Below are positions 17,453-26,563 of a stretch of 64,000 bases of DNA, one piece after another. Under the pieces are notes generated by a model. The model made no database searches. It was not told where the DNA came from and was given only the letters and a program-made list of their open reading frames with translations. Position numbers and translations under genes: made by a program. The first letter of the stretch is position 1. Every line of letters begins with the position of its first letter. The stretch covers positions 1 through 64,000 of the forward strand of contig RECD01000102.1 in the NCBI GenBank assembly GCA_007694185.1, in the 5' to 3' direction. Source of the stretch: Planctomycetaceae bacterium (GTDB lineage Bacteria; Planctomycetota; Planctomycetia; Pirellulales; Pirellulaceae).

Positions 17453-18226
17453 TCAGGCTTCCGCGAACAGCCGTTTGCGGGCGGCAGGCCGCTCGCGTTG
17501 CTCGGCAGGGGCTTGTCGGGCGGCAGGGTCGGCCCGGAGTTCGCGCCAGGCTTCGGTCGCTTCGGTCAATCGGCCACCCTCGCAGAGCCCAACGAGATGC
17601 CGGACTTCGTGATCGTCCGTGACGTTCGCGAGCGGGTACATGCCGGTCGGCGACACCCCGACTACCAGCAAGCCATGGCCGCAACGGACCAGCAGGATCG
17701 AGCCACCCTGTCCGAGTGGCTTGTGTCCCAGGACACGCAAGGCGTCGTCCGGCAACAGGCGTCCGGAGCCGGACCCGCGACCGCCTTTGCGAGAAATCCA
17801 AACCAGTGCCGCGAACAGCCCGAGCACCACGGCGAGGCTGGAGACGACCGTGATCACGGGGGTGGAAGAACTGCCCCGATCGGTCGCCGGACTGTCCGGG
17901 CGCCCGGAACCGAATGGCCCCGTCGTCCGGTTGGCGGCAGCATCCTCCGAGGGCGCACTCCGCGGCTGCAATCGTCGTTCCGTCAACGCCGACCGGCCGC
18001 CGCCGGGGTTACTGACGATCACGGCCTCGGTCGAGGCGTTCGCAGCCGTGCCTGCGTTCTGGCTTAGTCGGGTTACGTGCGGCTCGCCACCGGGGGGTGT
18101 CGCCGCGGCCGGGTGGGGCAGCAGCGCGAGCGTCAAGAGAGCGATCGATGCTGGTCCAAAAAAGCTCACCAGCCCCACCGATCGCCGATTTCGCTCGGCT
18201 GACTGCTCAGTGTTTCGTTCAGCCAC
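17453..18226 (-). CDS. fliO: FliO-like flagellar biosynthesis protein
   Basis: 257 residues: an N-terminal signal-like hydrophobic segment (about 20-41), a low-complexity Ser/Pro/Gly spacer, a second transmembrane segment near 120-140, then the FliO core with [18 protein letters not shown] and the [14 protein letters not shown] block. FliO helps assemble the FliP-FliQ-FliR export gate. The GTG start overlaps the fliN stop by 8 bases, so it is coupled to fliN. The usual fliPQR neighbours are absent. The C-terminal tail is Arg/Ala/Glu-rich and variable in the family. Confidence 0.8.
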   Translation of the reverse strand: MAERNTEQSAERNRRSVGLVSFFGPASIALLTLALLPHPAAATPPGGEPHVTRLSQNAGTAANASTEAVIVSNPGGGRSALTERRLQPRSAPSEDAAANRTTGPFGSGRPDSPATDRGSSSTPVITVVSSLAVVLGLFAALVWISRKGGRGSGSGRLLPDDALRVLGHKPLGQGGSILLVRCGHGLLVVGVSPTGMYPLANVTDDHEVRHLVGLCEGGRLTEATEAWRELRADPAARQAPAEQRERPAARKRLFAEA

Positions 18227-18563
18227 CGCTGCCCACCATTTCTGTGACTCGGATGCAGAATTTCCCTTCGAGGACCAGGACCTCGCCGTACGCGATCAGC
18301 CGGTTGTTGACGTGAATTTCGACCGGATCACCGACCCGTTTGTCGAGCACCACGACCGCGCCCGATCTCAGTCGCAGCACCTCGTCCAGCCTCATCGAAG
18401 TCCGCCCCAGCACGATCCGCAGGTCGAGTTCGAACCCGGGCGCGGATTCCGGGGATTCGCGACGCGGTGCCGGGGCCGTTTCCGACAGTTCGTCCCAGCT
18501 GTAACTGGTCAGCCCCGTAGGCTCAGGCCCAAAGTCGCTATTCATGAGAGGCATGCCGGCCAT
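18219..18563 (-). CDS. fliN: flagellar motor switch protein FliN
   Basis: About 114 residues, with a variable acidic N-terminus and a C-terminal SpoA/FliN domain: [40 protein letters not shown] and [17 protein letters not shown]. FliN forms the lower C-ring of the flagellar switch with FliM and FliG. Possible starts are a TTG at 18644, ATG at 18563 and ATG at 18545; I use the middle one, without strong ribosome-binding evidence. It is followed by fliO with an 8-base overlap and preceded by a metabolic oxidoreductase, an unusual isolated fliNO pair. Confidence 0.85.
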   Translation of the reverse strand: MAGMPLMNSDFGPEPTGLTSYSWDELSETAPAPRRESPESAPGFELDLRIVLGRTSMRLDEVLRLRSGAVVVLDKRVGDPVEIHVNNRLIAYGEVLVLEGKFCIRVTEMVGSGG

Positions 18564-18659
18564 GACGGCCGTGCGGATCTGGGGATTCGGCCATTCCACC
18601 GGCGGACACCCAAGGTGATACCTGGTCAGGCGATTCGGCGGCAAGAGGATTGTCGATCG

Positions 18660-19499
18660 TTAGAGCCGCAGGGGGCGGTAGAGGTCGAGGCCTGCTCGGC
18701 CGCCGAGTCGGGCGTAGAGACGGACGATCTGATTCCAACCCGAACGGAGCCGATCGGCGCTGCGAGTGTCTGCCGCGGGCAGGTCTGCCCCGTCACCGAT
18801 GCGAAAAAAGTAAGGGGCCGTGAGGTGCTCCTCCAGTCCGGGGACCGAGTCGCTCGAGACGCCTGTCGCCCAAATGATCGCTTCGAAGTCGGCCGATTGG
18901 GTCAGCGGGTCCGCATCGCTGCGGTCCTCCGCCGCATCGTTTTCGGAATTGCCGACCCAGGTCACGCGAAAATCGGGCGGGACCTCGCCGATCACTTCGA
19001 AATCGTCGTCGGGTTCCGCGTCGCCAGCCGGCGTCTGGAGCAGGGAAGGTGGCCCCTCAGCGGGCGGATCGTCCGTTGGCGTGGGGTCGATCATGGTGAC
19101 TCGTGTTACCTGGGCGCCCGTCAGCACTCGGCCTTGCAGCAGGTCGGTTTTCGAGAGCCGTTCCAGTCCGTCAGAGAGCCACTGCCCGATCGTCAGCGGA
19201 AGCGAGGGCTGACTCGCCATCGATTCCTTTCCGAACTGGGCTCGCAACGCCCCCGCCGCCAACGGCGACAGGCACTCGCTGGGAAGCATCGGCAGCGGTT
19301 GGTCTTGGCAGTCGCGAAGCGATTCGCCGATTTGTCCCCGCTCGAACACGGTCACGTCGTAGCCGAGGAAGCGACCGTAAAGTGCCGCTTCCAAGCCAAG
19401 CGGTCCCGCTCCGACCACGGCGATCCTGCCGGGGGGATCGAGTGTCATGTCGTCATTCAAATCGGCTGTCACGTCGATTGGCATGGAAGGGTTCCTCAT
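18660..19499 (-). CDS. FAD-dependent NAD(P)-binding oxidoreductase
   Basis: About 279 residues with a Rossmann dinucleotide motif near the N-terminus (AVVGAGPLGLEAALYG, then the acidic strand end TVFERG) and a later ATG-type strand (EAIIWATGVSSD). The pattern is that of pyridine-nucleotide-disulphide/flavin monooxygenase-like proteins, but no CxxC redox motif is visible. The ATG at 19499 overlaps the stop of the upstream ThiO-like gene as ATGA; a second ATG at 19484 has a GAGGA site and is an alternative. Substrate unknown; the tandem arrangement suggests that it works with the neighbouring oxidase. Confidence 0.75.
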   Translation of the reverse strand: MRNPSMPIDVTADLNDDMTLDPPGRIAVVGAGPLGLEAALYGRFLGYDVTVFERGQIGESLRDCQDQPLPMLPSECLSPLAAGALRAQFGKESMASQPSLPLTIGQWLSDGLERLSKTDLLQGRVLTGAQVTRVTMIDPTPTDDPPAEGPPSLLQTPAGDAEPDDDFEVIGEVPPDFRVTWVGNSENDAAEDRSDADPLTQSADFEAIIWATGVSSDSVPGLEEHLTAPYFFRIGDGADLPAADTRSADRLRSGWNQIVRLYARLGGRAGLDLYRPLRL

Positions 19500-20665
19500 G
19501 CGATTTCGGATCCTGTGTTTCGTGCGCGAGCGGCGTCCAATTCTGGCAAATCGAGTTGCGGCTCCCGCCCCTCGATCAGGTCGGCGATCCGCTCGGCCGT
19601 CGCCGGGGCCAGGTGAATGCCGCTCCGAAAGTGCCCGTAGGCGACGAACAGGTTGGAGACTTCCGGCATCGCCCCCAAGATAGGAAAGCCATCGAAGGCG
19701 GCCGGACGCAACCCCGACCAGGAGTCGTTCGGTTCCCGATCTGCCAGTTCCGGCAACATTCCGACCGCCCAGTCGCGGAGCATCGTCAGCATCTCGGGCG
19801 TGGTTCCCGGTTCGAACCCGACCTCTTCTTCGCAGCTTCCGATGAGCAGCGACCCGTCTTCGCGGGGTACGAAGTAACGGTGCCCTTCGTTGACAATGGA
19901 GTGAAACGGGGGGGCTGCCAGTTGATACCGCAGCATCTGACCACGGATCGGCACAACGCTCAGTTCTAAGCCGAAGTCGCGAGCGGCCACGCCGGTCCAG
20001 GCCCCACCACACAACACGATGGCGTCCGGCTTCGACTTGTTGGCCGTGCGTTCAGCTGGTCTCGGGTCGGGCTGCCCGATTCGCTCGACGCAGAAGTCAG
20101 CTCGGTCGCCATGGCGTTCCAATCGCCCCTCGACCATTTCGTCGACGCGGACTCCGGCCGATCGGCAGGCCGATAGGAGTGCCTTGACCAATTCGGCCGG
20201 GCGGACCTGCCATTCGTCATCGACCCAGGCTGCTGCCCGAAAACGGGGCGAGTCGGCCCAGTGGGCGAGCGCCGGGAGCCGCCGCTTCAACTCGTCTCGG
20301 GAAACGATGCTGGCGGAGATGCCGAGTTCATGCCAGTACGCCACGGCAGCGGCGACGGACGCCGCTTCGCCGGCGGTGCTCGCCAGATAGAAGCCTCCGC
20401 AACGGCGCAGCCCGACATCGATCCTGCTAGCCCGCCCGATCCCTGCGACCCAGTGGGGGTAAAGCTGGTGGCTATGGCCACGCAGCCGATCGATCGGGTC
20501 GCGGGCCGTCGCCAGGCATGCCGGCGGCAGGATCCCGGCCGCCGCACCACTGGCCCCAGCACCGACCCGGGCGCGTTCGACCAAACGGACCTGCCTGCCG
20601 CGGCCTGCCAATTCCCAGGCGACGCTCAAGCCGATCACACCGCCCCCGACGACCAACACGTTCAT
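19496..20665 (-). CDS. ThiO/DadA-like FAD-dependent amine oxidase
   Basis: 389 residues with the N-terminal FAD-binding signature VLVVGGGVIGLSVAWELAGRG, GASGAAAGIL, a central substrate domain and the C-terminal GLRPAAFDGFPILGAMP and YGHFRSGIHLAPATA blocks typical of glycine oxidase ThiO and D-amino-acid dehydrogenases. ThiO makes the dehydroglycine needed for the thiazole ring of thiamine. No thiS or thiG is nearby, so the substrate may be another amino acid. The ATG shares one base with the preceding stop (TGATG), and the gene is followed by an ATGA overlap, so the three genes form one unit. Confidence 0.8.
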   Translation of the reverse strand: MNVLVVGGGVIGLSVAWELAGRGRQVRLVERARVGAGASGAAAGILPPACLATARDPIDRLRGHSHQLYPHWVAGIGRASRIDVGLRRCGGFYLASTAGEAASVAAAVAYWHELGISASIVSRDELKRRLPALAHWADSPRFRAAAWVDDEWQVRPAELVKALLSACRSAGVRVDEMVEGRLERHGDRADFCVERIGQPDPRPAERTANKSKPDAIVLCGGAWTGVAARDFGLELSVVPIRGQMLRYQLAAPPFHSIVNEGHRYFVPREDGSLLIGSCEEEVGFEPGTTPEMLTMLRDWAVGMLPELADREPNDSWSGLRPAAFDGFPILGAMPEVSNLFVAYGHFRSGIHLAPATAERIADLIEGREPQLDLPELDAARARNTGSEIA

Positions 20666-21516
20666 CAATGACCCAAGCCTTCCGATCGAAACTCGGCAAT
20701 TCGCCGGCAACCCAAGACGTCAAGCAAATCCTCACGCAGCTCAATGTCGGCCGTCGCCGTCGCGGCTTCAAGGGCCACAGCCAATCGCCGCAGGTCCGAC
20801 CATTCGTCGATATCTTCGCGGCGGGACAACCGGGCGGTGTGCAAGCCTAGCTGTTCCGCGACCCGCAGGGTGGCTTGAAAGACTTTTGGCGTACCCCACG
20901 GGATTCCTTCAAAAAGCTGTTCGCAGGCGAGGTTCGACGGGGATTCGGTTTTTTGCCGCAGACGCGATGGAGTCATCCCGAGTAGGTAATAGCCGCCATC
21001 CTCGGCCGGTCCGAGCACCAAATCGTGTCGCTCCAGGGAGCTGAATGCCTGTCCGATTGTCGTCGGATCCAGCGTCGGCAGGTCGGCGCCAATCAGCACC
21101 AGATCGACGCGCAAGGGATCAGGCGGAGGGGGCCGCGTCGGGCTGTCAGCAGCCAAAATCGCACGACATACCCGCCACATTCTCTCCCCCAGGTCGCCGC
21201 TTCCCTGCGGGATCAGTTCCCAAGCAGGGTCGATTGGCTGGCGGAACGCGTCGTAGCAATCGTCCGGAGCGAACGCGACGATTCGGCGATCGCCGCAACC
21301 GGCTAATCGATGGCAGAGGTGTGTGGTGAAGCATCGGTGCAACGCCGCTGCCCGCTCGTTGCCGATGGTTGCGGCCAAGCGGGTTTTCACCAGGCCGGGA
21401 CGCCAATGTTTCGCCATCAGCACCAAGACCTGGACGGGACGATTTGCCGACTGAGCGGTGCGTCTGCCGTTGGTCCGCGGTCCGCGGGTGTCGTTCTGCC
21501 CAGAATCGCCCTGCAC
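20665..21516 (-). CDS. DUF2064/TIGR04282-type glycosyltransferase
   Basis: 283 residues with a nucleotide-diphospho-sugar transferase fold. VLVLMAKHWRPGLVKTRLA matches the family's start, LIGADLPTL gives the acidic metal motif, and GPAEDGGYYLLG is the diagnostic block. This family often accompanies radical-SAM/selenodomain genes or polyprenyl glycosyltransferases; the sugar and acceptor are unknown. The first codon is GTG; the first beta strand begins around residue 27, so a start much downstream would truncate the fold. It heads the run with the two FAD enzymes and fliNO. Confidence 0.8.
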   Translation of the reverse strand: MQGDSGQNDTRGPRTNGRRTAQSANRPVQVLVLMAKHWRPGLVKTRLAATIGNERAAALHRCFTTHLCHRLAGCGDRRIVAFAPDDCYDAFRQPIDPAWELIPQGSGDLGERMWRVCRAILAADSPTRPPPPDPLRVDLVLIGADLPTLDPTTIGQAFSSLERHDLVLGPAEDGGYYLLGMTPSRLRQKTESPSNLACEQLFEGIPWGTPKVFQATLRVAEQLGLHTARLSRREDIDEWSDLRRLAVALEAATATADIELREDLLDVLGCRRIAEFRSEGLGH

Positions 21517-21874
21517 GGAAAAAACTCTAAATTGCGTAAGTTCGGACTAAAAATGCGTTACAATCACCGCGAGGTTCGATACCCTAGACCAAAGGGGAGA
21601 GCATCCGATTTGCCCCCCAGGCTCTCGGCAGGCGGGGCTCTCGGCAGTCCGCCAAGGCACCCTATCGGCCGATCGATCATCTTGTCCGTTTCCCTTGTAC
21701 GATAATGAACGTTCCTCGGGCGACCGGCTTGACCGTCGCTCGATCTACCCTTCATCCGATTCATCCCATAAGCAACCCTCTCCGACGGTTCGTCAATCGA
21801 ACGAGCGTTCGCCGTGAAAATTTTCGGGCGGCGTGGTTGTTCCGTTACGGTTCACGGGGTTCGGCACTCTTGGC
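21517..21874. other. divergent intergenic region with AT-rich core
   Basis: 358 bases between the DUF2064 gene and the kinase gene. The segment 21515-21565 is notably AT-rich for this genome and contains TACAAT at 21559-21564, a possible -10 for the plus strand, but no -35 at 16-18 bases is convincing. The GGTTCGATACC at about 21573 recalls a tRNA T-arm, but no cloverleaf can be built. Confidence 0.5.
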
Positions 21875-23587
21875 ATGACGACTCAGGTAAGCACTTCCCG
21901 ATTTCTCGAGATGGTGGCGAAGAGCCGCTTGGTCGATCCCGCCGCGCTCGAAAAGTTTACCGCCAGCCAACTCGACCGATACGGAGGCGAGCTTCCCGAG
22001 GACGCATCCAAGATTGCCGAATCGATGGTCGAGGCCAAGTTACTGACGGCCTGGCACACGCAAAAGCTGTTGGCGGGTAAGTACAAGGGCTTTTTTCTCG
22101 GCAGGTACAAGTTGCTGGGGCATATCGGCACCGGGGGGATGAGCAGCGTATACCTTGCCGAGCACACCCGCATGCACGACAAGCGTGCGATCAAGGTGCT
22201 GCCGCGGACGCGGGTGAAGGATGCCACTTATCTGGCGAGATTTCAATTGGAAGCGAAGGCGATCGCCTCGCTGAATCACCCCAACATCGTGGTCGCCTAC
22301 GACATCGATAACGAGGGTGATGTCCACTACATCGTGATGGAATACGTCGAGGGGGTGGACCTGCAGGTGCTTGTTCGCCGTGACGGCCCGCTGCCACCGT
22401 CGGAGGCGGCACTGCTGATCGCCCAAGCGGCCGACGGTTTGCAGCATGCTCATCAGCGAGGCGTCATCCATCGCGACGTCAAGCCGGCAAACCTATTGCT
22501 CGACCTGGATGGTCGCATCCGTCTGCTCGATATGGGTTTGGCACTCGTCACGGCGCAGGAAGAAGAGTCGTTGACGGTGATGCACAGCGAAAACGTGTTG
22601 GGTACCGCCGACTACTTGGCGCCGGAGCAAGCGCTCAACAGCCACCAAGTCGATCATCGGGCCGATATCTACGGTTTGGGCTGCACGCTGTATTACCTGC
22701 TGACGGGCAGGCCACCTTTTCCCGACGGCAGTTTAGCGCAGCGGATTGCCAAGCATCAGAAGCTGATGCCGACTTCGATTCGAGAACTGCGCGATGACTG
22801 CCCAGGCGAATTGGAAGGGATCTGCGTCAAGATGATGCAGAAGGATGTGCAATACCGGTATCAGTCCGCCGCCGATGTCGCCGAAGCCCTGCGGCGGTTT
22901 GCCAGTCATGCCCCTCAGTCGACGCGAAAGGTAGTGGCCCAAGTCGGTGGCGGCGGGTCGAATTCGGCGGGAGGCGGCCTCACCGATCGTCGCTCGCGGT
23001 TGGGGCCGGGTGGCAAATCCGGCTCGGCCCCGTCGTCGCTGATTCAGCACGACACGGTCAGTTCGAAGGCCGAAGACACGCTGGCGGGGGATCGAGCGGC
23101 GGTCCTTCGCAGCGGCTTGTCTGCTTCGGACAGCGGTCGATTGGTGAGCGCCGGGATGAAGTCGGCCACCGACTTGTTGGGTGACAGTTTTCTCGATCTG
23201 GAGATCGAGTCGGGGTACCAGACGCCGCGGACAGCCGGCCGTTCGGGAGGTTCGACTTCCTCGACATCGGGGATCGATCCCGCCGGTCGACCTTCCCGCC
23301 AGGGCAGCTCGGTGCGGTCCGTCGCGGCCAGCAAAAGCGGCTCGACCGGTGCCCCCTCGTCCGTCAGCGGCGGCACAGGCACTGGTGGAGCTCGCGGGCG
23401 GACTTCGGCCATTCCCTCACGAATCAGCAGGTCGCGAGCGAGTGCAACGGCCGGCTCTCGGGGGGCGGTCGCCTCCGGTTCCGCACTCGCACCGGCGCGC
23501 GGCAACCGACTCTGGCTTGGCGCCGTCGCCGTCCTCCTCCTGCTGGCGATCGCGATCGGTTACGTTTTGGCCAGGTTGACGGCGTGA
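21875..23587 (+). CDS. Hanks-type Ser/Thr protein kinase, C-terminal membrane anchor
   Basis: 570 residues. A helical N-terminal segment of about 70 residues precedes the kinase domain. That domain has the glycine loop GHIGTGGMSSVY, a lysine in RAIKVL near residue 106, catalytic HRDVKPANLL near 200, DMG in place of DFG and the APEQ block. A long Ser/Gly/Arg-rich linker leads to a single transmembrane helix at the C-terminus (LGAVAVLLLLAIAIGYVL). All catalytic residues are present, so it should be active, with its kinase domain in the cytoplasm. DMG is common in planctomycete kinases. The ATG at 21875 fits the family start better than the upstream codons. Substrates unknown. Confidence 0.93.
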   Translation: MTTQVSTSRFLEMVAKSRLVDPAALEKFTASQLDRYGGELPEDASKIAESMVEAKLLTAWHTQKLLAGKYKGFFLGRYKLLGHIGTGGMSSVYLAEHTRMHDKRAIKVLPRTRVKDATYLARFQLEAKAIASLNHPNIVVAYDIDNEGDVHYIVMEYVEGVDLQVLVRRDGPLPPSEAALLIAQAADGLQHAHQRGVIHRDVKPANLLLDLDGRIRLLDMGLALVTAQEEESLTVMHSENVLGTADYLAPEQALNSHQVDHRADIYGLGCTLYYLLTGRPPFPDGSLAQRIAKHQKLMPTSIRELRDDCPGELEGICVKMMQKDVQYRYQSAADVAEALRRFASHAPQSTRKVVAQVGGGGSNSAGGGLTDRRSRLGPGGKSGSAPSSLIQHDTVSSKAEDTLAGDRAAVLRSGLSASDSGRLVSAGMKSATDLLGDSFLDLEIESGYQTPRTAGRSGGSTSSTSGIDPAGRPSRQGSSVRSVAASKSGSTGAPSSVSGGTGTGGARGRTSAIPSRISRSRASATAGSRGAVASGSALAPARGNRLWLGAVAVLLLLAIAIGYVLARLTA

Positions 23588-23655
23588 GCCCGCTGGCGGA
23601 TCTCGTTCGGTCCGTCGCGTCTCCGATCTGATGAACCTTCGCCCCCGCCCGCAGC

Positions 23656-24870
23656 ATGACCGTCATCGTCGATCAGCCCTACCGTTTCGTCCCGCCTCAT
23701 CGTGGCTACCTATGGCCATGGTTCATCCAGACCTTTCGGTTGGTCGAGCGTTACCTGGCGCGTCACGACGGGGTCGTTGACCACGAATGCCGGAATCTCC
23801 ACCGGTTTACCGAAGCGTTGGCCGCTGGCGATTCCATCCTGTTGACGCCGAACCATTGCCGCTACGCCGACCCGCTGGTGCTCGGTTGGCCCGCTAGGGT
23901 AGCCCGCACGCACCTGTTCGCCATGGCGAGTTGGCACCTGTTCGCCCACAGCCGTTTTCAGGCTTTCGCGATTCAAAAGATGGGGGCGTTCAGTATCTTC
24001 CGCGAGGGCACCGACCGACAGAGTTTGGAGACGGCCATTCAGATCCTCACCGACGCCACCCGGCCACTCGTGCTGTTTCCCGAGGGCAGCACCAATCGGA
24101 CGAACGACACCCTGCAACCGCTGCTGGACGGGGTCGCGTTCGTCGCGCGGACAGCTGCCAAGCGTCGGGCCAAGCAGCATGGCGGTCGTGTGGTCGTTCT
24201 ACCCGTCGCGATCAAGTACCTTTTTTTGGGCGATATCGAGCGGTGGGGGGATGCGGCTGCCGCGCGGCTGGAGCGTGGGTTGGGGTGGCGTCCGCTGAGT
24301 GGCCAACCGCTGCTCGATCGCATCCGGCGGATCGCCGAGGCGATGATGGCGATTCACGAGGTTCGGTATTTCGGGCACACCAGCCACGACCCCTTGGCCC
24401 ATCGCCGCGACCGATTGGTCGAGCACCTGCTGGATACCCACGAGAGCCTTTTCGACGTAGCGCCGGACGATGGACTCGGCCCCTTGGGACGGGTTCGACG
24501 GCTACGGTCGGTGCTCAGCGGCGAATTGGCGAAGGGCCCGACGGAGGAGGGACGCCGCCGCCTCTATCACGCGATCGACGCCGTCGAATTGGCGCAGCAA
24601 TTGTACTCCTATCCCGATCGCTACCTGTTCCAGTCCCCGACCTCGGATACCCAAGTCCTGGAAACGCTCGAGCGTTTGCAGGAGGGCTTTTTCGGGAAGC
24701 CCGATTTTCCAGGACCGCTCAAGGCGGTCATCGACTTTGGCGAGCCGATACCGGTTCCGAGCACACGGCAGCCTCGCGGCGATCACGACCCGTTGCTGCT
24801 GCAGATCCGTCTGTCGCTCACCGAGATGTTGGAGGCCCTGGCTCAGGAGGCGCGGCCGATCGCGAGCTGA
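23656..24870 (+). CDS. PlsC-like lysophospholipid acyltransferase
   Basis: 404 residues with an acyltransferase domain: the catalytic TPNHCRYADPLVL block (NHx4D), the FSIFREG segment and the substrate-binding FPEGSTNRTN block. These fit glycerolipid acyltransferases that transfer acyl chains to lysophosphatidic acid or related lipids at the inner face of the membrane. The C-terminal 170 residues are Arg-rich and not part of the standard domain. It follows the kinase gene by 68 bases on the same strand and may share its transcript. Exact acceptor unknown; it is distinct from the Aas-like protein in lacking an AMP-binding domain. Confidence 0.85.
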   Translation: MTVIVDQPYRFVPPHRGYLWPWFIQTFRLVERYLARHDGVVDHECRNLHRFTEALAAGDSILLTPNHCRYADPLVLGWPARVARTHLFAMASWHLFAHSRFQAFAIQKMGAFSIFREGTDRQSLETAIQILTDATRPLVLFPEGSTNRTNDTLQPLLDGVAFVARTAAKRRAKQHGGRVVVLPVAIKYLFLGDIERWGDAAAARLERGLGWRPLSGQPLLDRIRRIAEAMMAIHEVRYFGHTSHDPLAHRRDRLVEHLLDTHESLFDVAPDDGLGPLGRVRRLRSVLSGELAKGPTEEGRRRLYHAIDAVELAQQLYSYPDRYLFQSPTSDTQVLETLERLQEGFFGKPDFPGPLKAVIDFGEPIPVPSTRQPRGDHDPLLLQIRLSLTEMLEALAQEARPIAS

Positions 24871-25460
24871 TCTGGGACGTCATCCGGCCGCCCGTCATGG
24901 GCGGAGGTCCGCTCGGCGGTTGTGGGCTTGTGACTGCGGCATCGCGTTTGGTTGCCGAAGGTGGCTGGGGCGGTCGCGTTCGCTTGGCGACCTGGTTACT
25001 CACTTTGGGAGTGGGGTCCCTTGTGGCAGGAAAGTCCGCAAGATACTTGCAAAGGAGCATACTTTGGCGTTAAGGCGAGCTCAGCGGGGAATCGCTCGCC
25101 CGCAGCCCGTTGGTTGTTGTGGGTCGCCTGGTGGGGCGCTGATGACGCTGTCGAGAAAGCCCTCCGATTCACCTTTCGGATTCGCAAAATATCGCCCTGC
25201 GGACACTTTCCGACAGCAGAATATCGGTTATTGTCTATACGGTTTGCGAGCGTTTTCAGCCGGGCGGGTCGATGATCTGCCCGTCGCTGGAAAGGCCCGT
25301 GATCATCTCAGACGGTTGCGAAGGAACGCAGGTCGGATGCTTCTGCGGTGGTAGGTAGAAGACGTTTGGTACGGCATGTCCAAATGGCGGCGGTCAAAAC
25401 CGTGGTCAAGGCGGGCGTCCTACATTCACTCCCATGGGATACAGTCGAGGAATCAGTTTC
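24871..25460. other. long 5' region of glutamine synthetase gene
   Basis: 590 bases with no convincing gene; the open frames here lack family features. It holds an inverted repeat at 25074-25100 and an AT-rich patch around 25225-25240 with TATACG that might be a -10. A TGGCA...GC pair at about 25024 resembles sigma-54 but has the wrong spacing (13 instead of 12). The length suggests regulatory content, fitting for a nitrogen gene, but I cannot define a site. Confidence 0.5.
25074..25100. other. inverted repeat upstream of glutamine synthetase
   Basis: GGCGAGC and GCTCGCC, 7-base perfect arms with a 13-base loop, about 360 bases before the start codon. It could be an operator or the remnant of a terminator for the acyltransferase gene; no T-run follows. 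Confidence 0.35.
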
Positions 25461-26486
25461 ATGACCAAGTGCAAGTTAGAGTACATCTGGTTGGATGGCT
25501 ACCAGCCGACGCAGACCCTCCGCAGCAAGACCAAGGTTGTCGAGAATTTCAGTGGTCGATTTGAAGACGCCGATGTGTGGTGTTTCGACGGTTCCAGCAC
25601 CCAGCAGGCGAGCGGCGGCAGTTCCGACCTGTTGCTGAAGCCGGTTTTCGCCTGTCCCGATCCGGGGCGCCTGGGGACCGGGTTCTTGATCATGTGCGAG
25701 GTCCTCAACGCGGATGGGACGCCACACCGGACCAACGGTCGGGCCACGATCGACGATGACGACGAAGACTTCTGGTTCGGTTTCGAGCAGGAATACACCC
25801 TATGGGATCCGAAAACGGAAAAGCCGCTCGGCTTTCCGTCGTCAGGTTACCCAGCTCCCCAGGGGCCCTATTACTGCAGCGTCGGAACCGGCAAGGCTGT
25901 TGGCCGTCCGGTCATCGAGGAACACCTCGAGGTCTGTCTGCAGGCCGGCTTGAACGTCGAAGGCATCAACGCCGAGGTAATGAAAGGGCAGTGGGAGTTC
26001 CAAGTCTTCGCCAAGGGAGCCAAGTTGGCCGGCGATCAGGTGTGGCTTGCCCGTTACCTGCTGGAGCGAATCGCCGAGAAGTACGACATCACGATCAACT
26101 GGCACTGCAAGCCGGTCAAGGGCGACTGGAACGGCAGCGGCATGCACGCCAACTTCAGCAACAGCTTGTTGCGGACCTGTGGCGATAAGGATGTCTACCA
26201 TGCGGTCTGTGAGGCGTTCCAGCCACGGATCCAGCAGCACATCGACGTCTATGGTGCTGACAACAATCAGCGTTTGACCGGGCTGCACGAAACCCAGTCG
26301 ATCGACAAGTTCAGCTACGGGGTGTCGGACCGCGGGGCTTCCATTCGGATCCCGATCGCGACGGTCGAACGGGGCTGGAAGGGCTGGTTGGAAGATCGCC
26401 GCCCGGCCAGCAACGCCGATCCCTACATGGTCGCGAGCGCCATCATTTCGACCGTCAAAATGGCGAAGGTTCCGGCCTCCGCCTGA
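25461..26486 (+). CDS. glutamine synthetase, type II (eukaryote-like)
   Basis: 341 residues, the length of GSII rather than the roughly 470 of bacterial GSI or 700 of GSIII. The beta-grasp head (LEYIWLDGYQPTQTLRSKT) leads into DVWCFDGSSTQQA. Catalytic blocks are FGFEQEYTLW, the NAEVMKGQWEFQV region with metal-binding Glu, KPVKGDWNGSGMHANFS for ATP/ammonia and RRPASNADPYMVAS. It ligates ammonia to glutamate using ATP. GSII is mainly eukaryotic and occurs in a few bacterial groups, including actinomycetes, rhizobia and planctomycetes. GAGGA lies ten bases before the ATG. No Tyr adenylylation site of the GSI type is expected. A strong terminator follows, so the gene is monocistronic. Confidence 0.94.
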   Translation: MTKCKLEYIWLDGYQPTQTLRSKTKVVENFSGRFEDADVWCFDGSSTQQASGGSSDLLLKPVFACPDPGRLGTGFLIMCEVLNADGTPHRTNGRATIDDDDEDFWFGFEQEYTLWDPKTEKPLGFPSSGYPAPQGPYYCSVGTGKAVGRPVIEEHLEVCLQAGLNVEGINAEVMKGQWEFQVFAKGAKLAGDQVWLARYLLERIAEKYDITINWHCKPVKGDWNGSGMHANFSNSLLRTCGDKDVYHAVCEAFQPRIQQHIDVYGADNNQRLTGLHETQSIDKFSYGVSDRGASIRIPIATVERGWKGWLEDRRPASNADPYMVASAIISTVKMAKVPASA

Positions 26487-26563
26487 TGCCGTTCGGCTTA
26501 TCACCCGCCCTCACTCGGGAGTGCGTGTGACGAACTTTTTGATGGATCCTGCAAAACGACTTG

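Noticed and set aside
16526-18067. 513-codon plus-strand open frame overlapping the histidine kinase
   Set aside because: It is in another frame from the kinase, whose H, N, G1, F and G2 boxes are all present.
17619-19616. 665-codon plus-strand open frame across fliO, fliN and an oxidoreductase
   Set aside because: No domain is visible, and it lies opposite three genes with recognisable motifs.
19500-20012. Extension of the FAD oxidoreductase gene to 20012
   Set aside because: The extra 170 residues are antisense-like Arg-rich sequence inside the ThiO-like gene, and the Rossmann motif starts soon after the ATG at 19499.
21560-21640. tRNA-like GGTTCGATACC segment
   Set aside because: No acceptor, D or anticodon stems can be drawn around it.
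25022-25042. Sigma-54-type promoter upstream of glutamine synthetase
   Set aside because: GG and GC elements are present, but the spacing is one base too long and the flanking consensus is poor.
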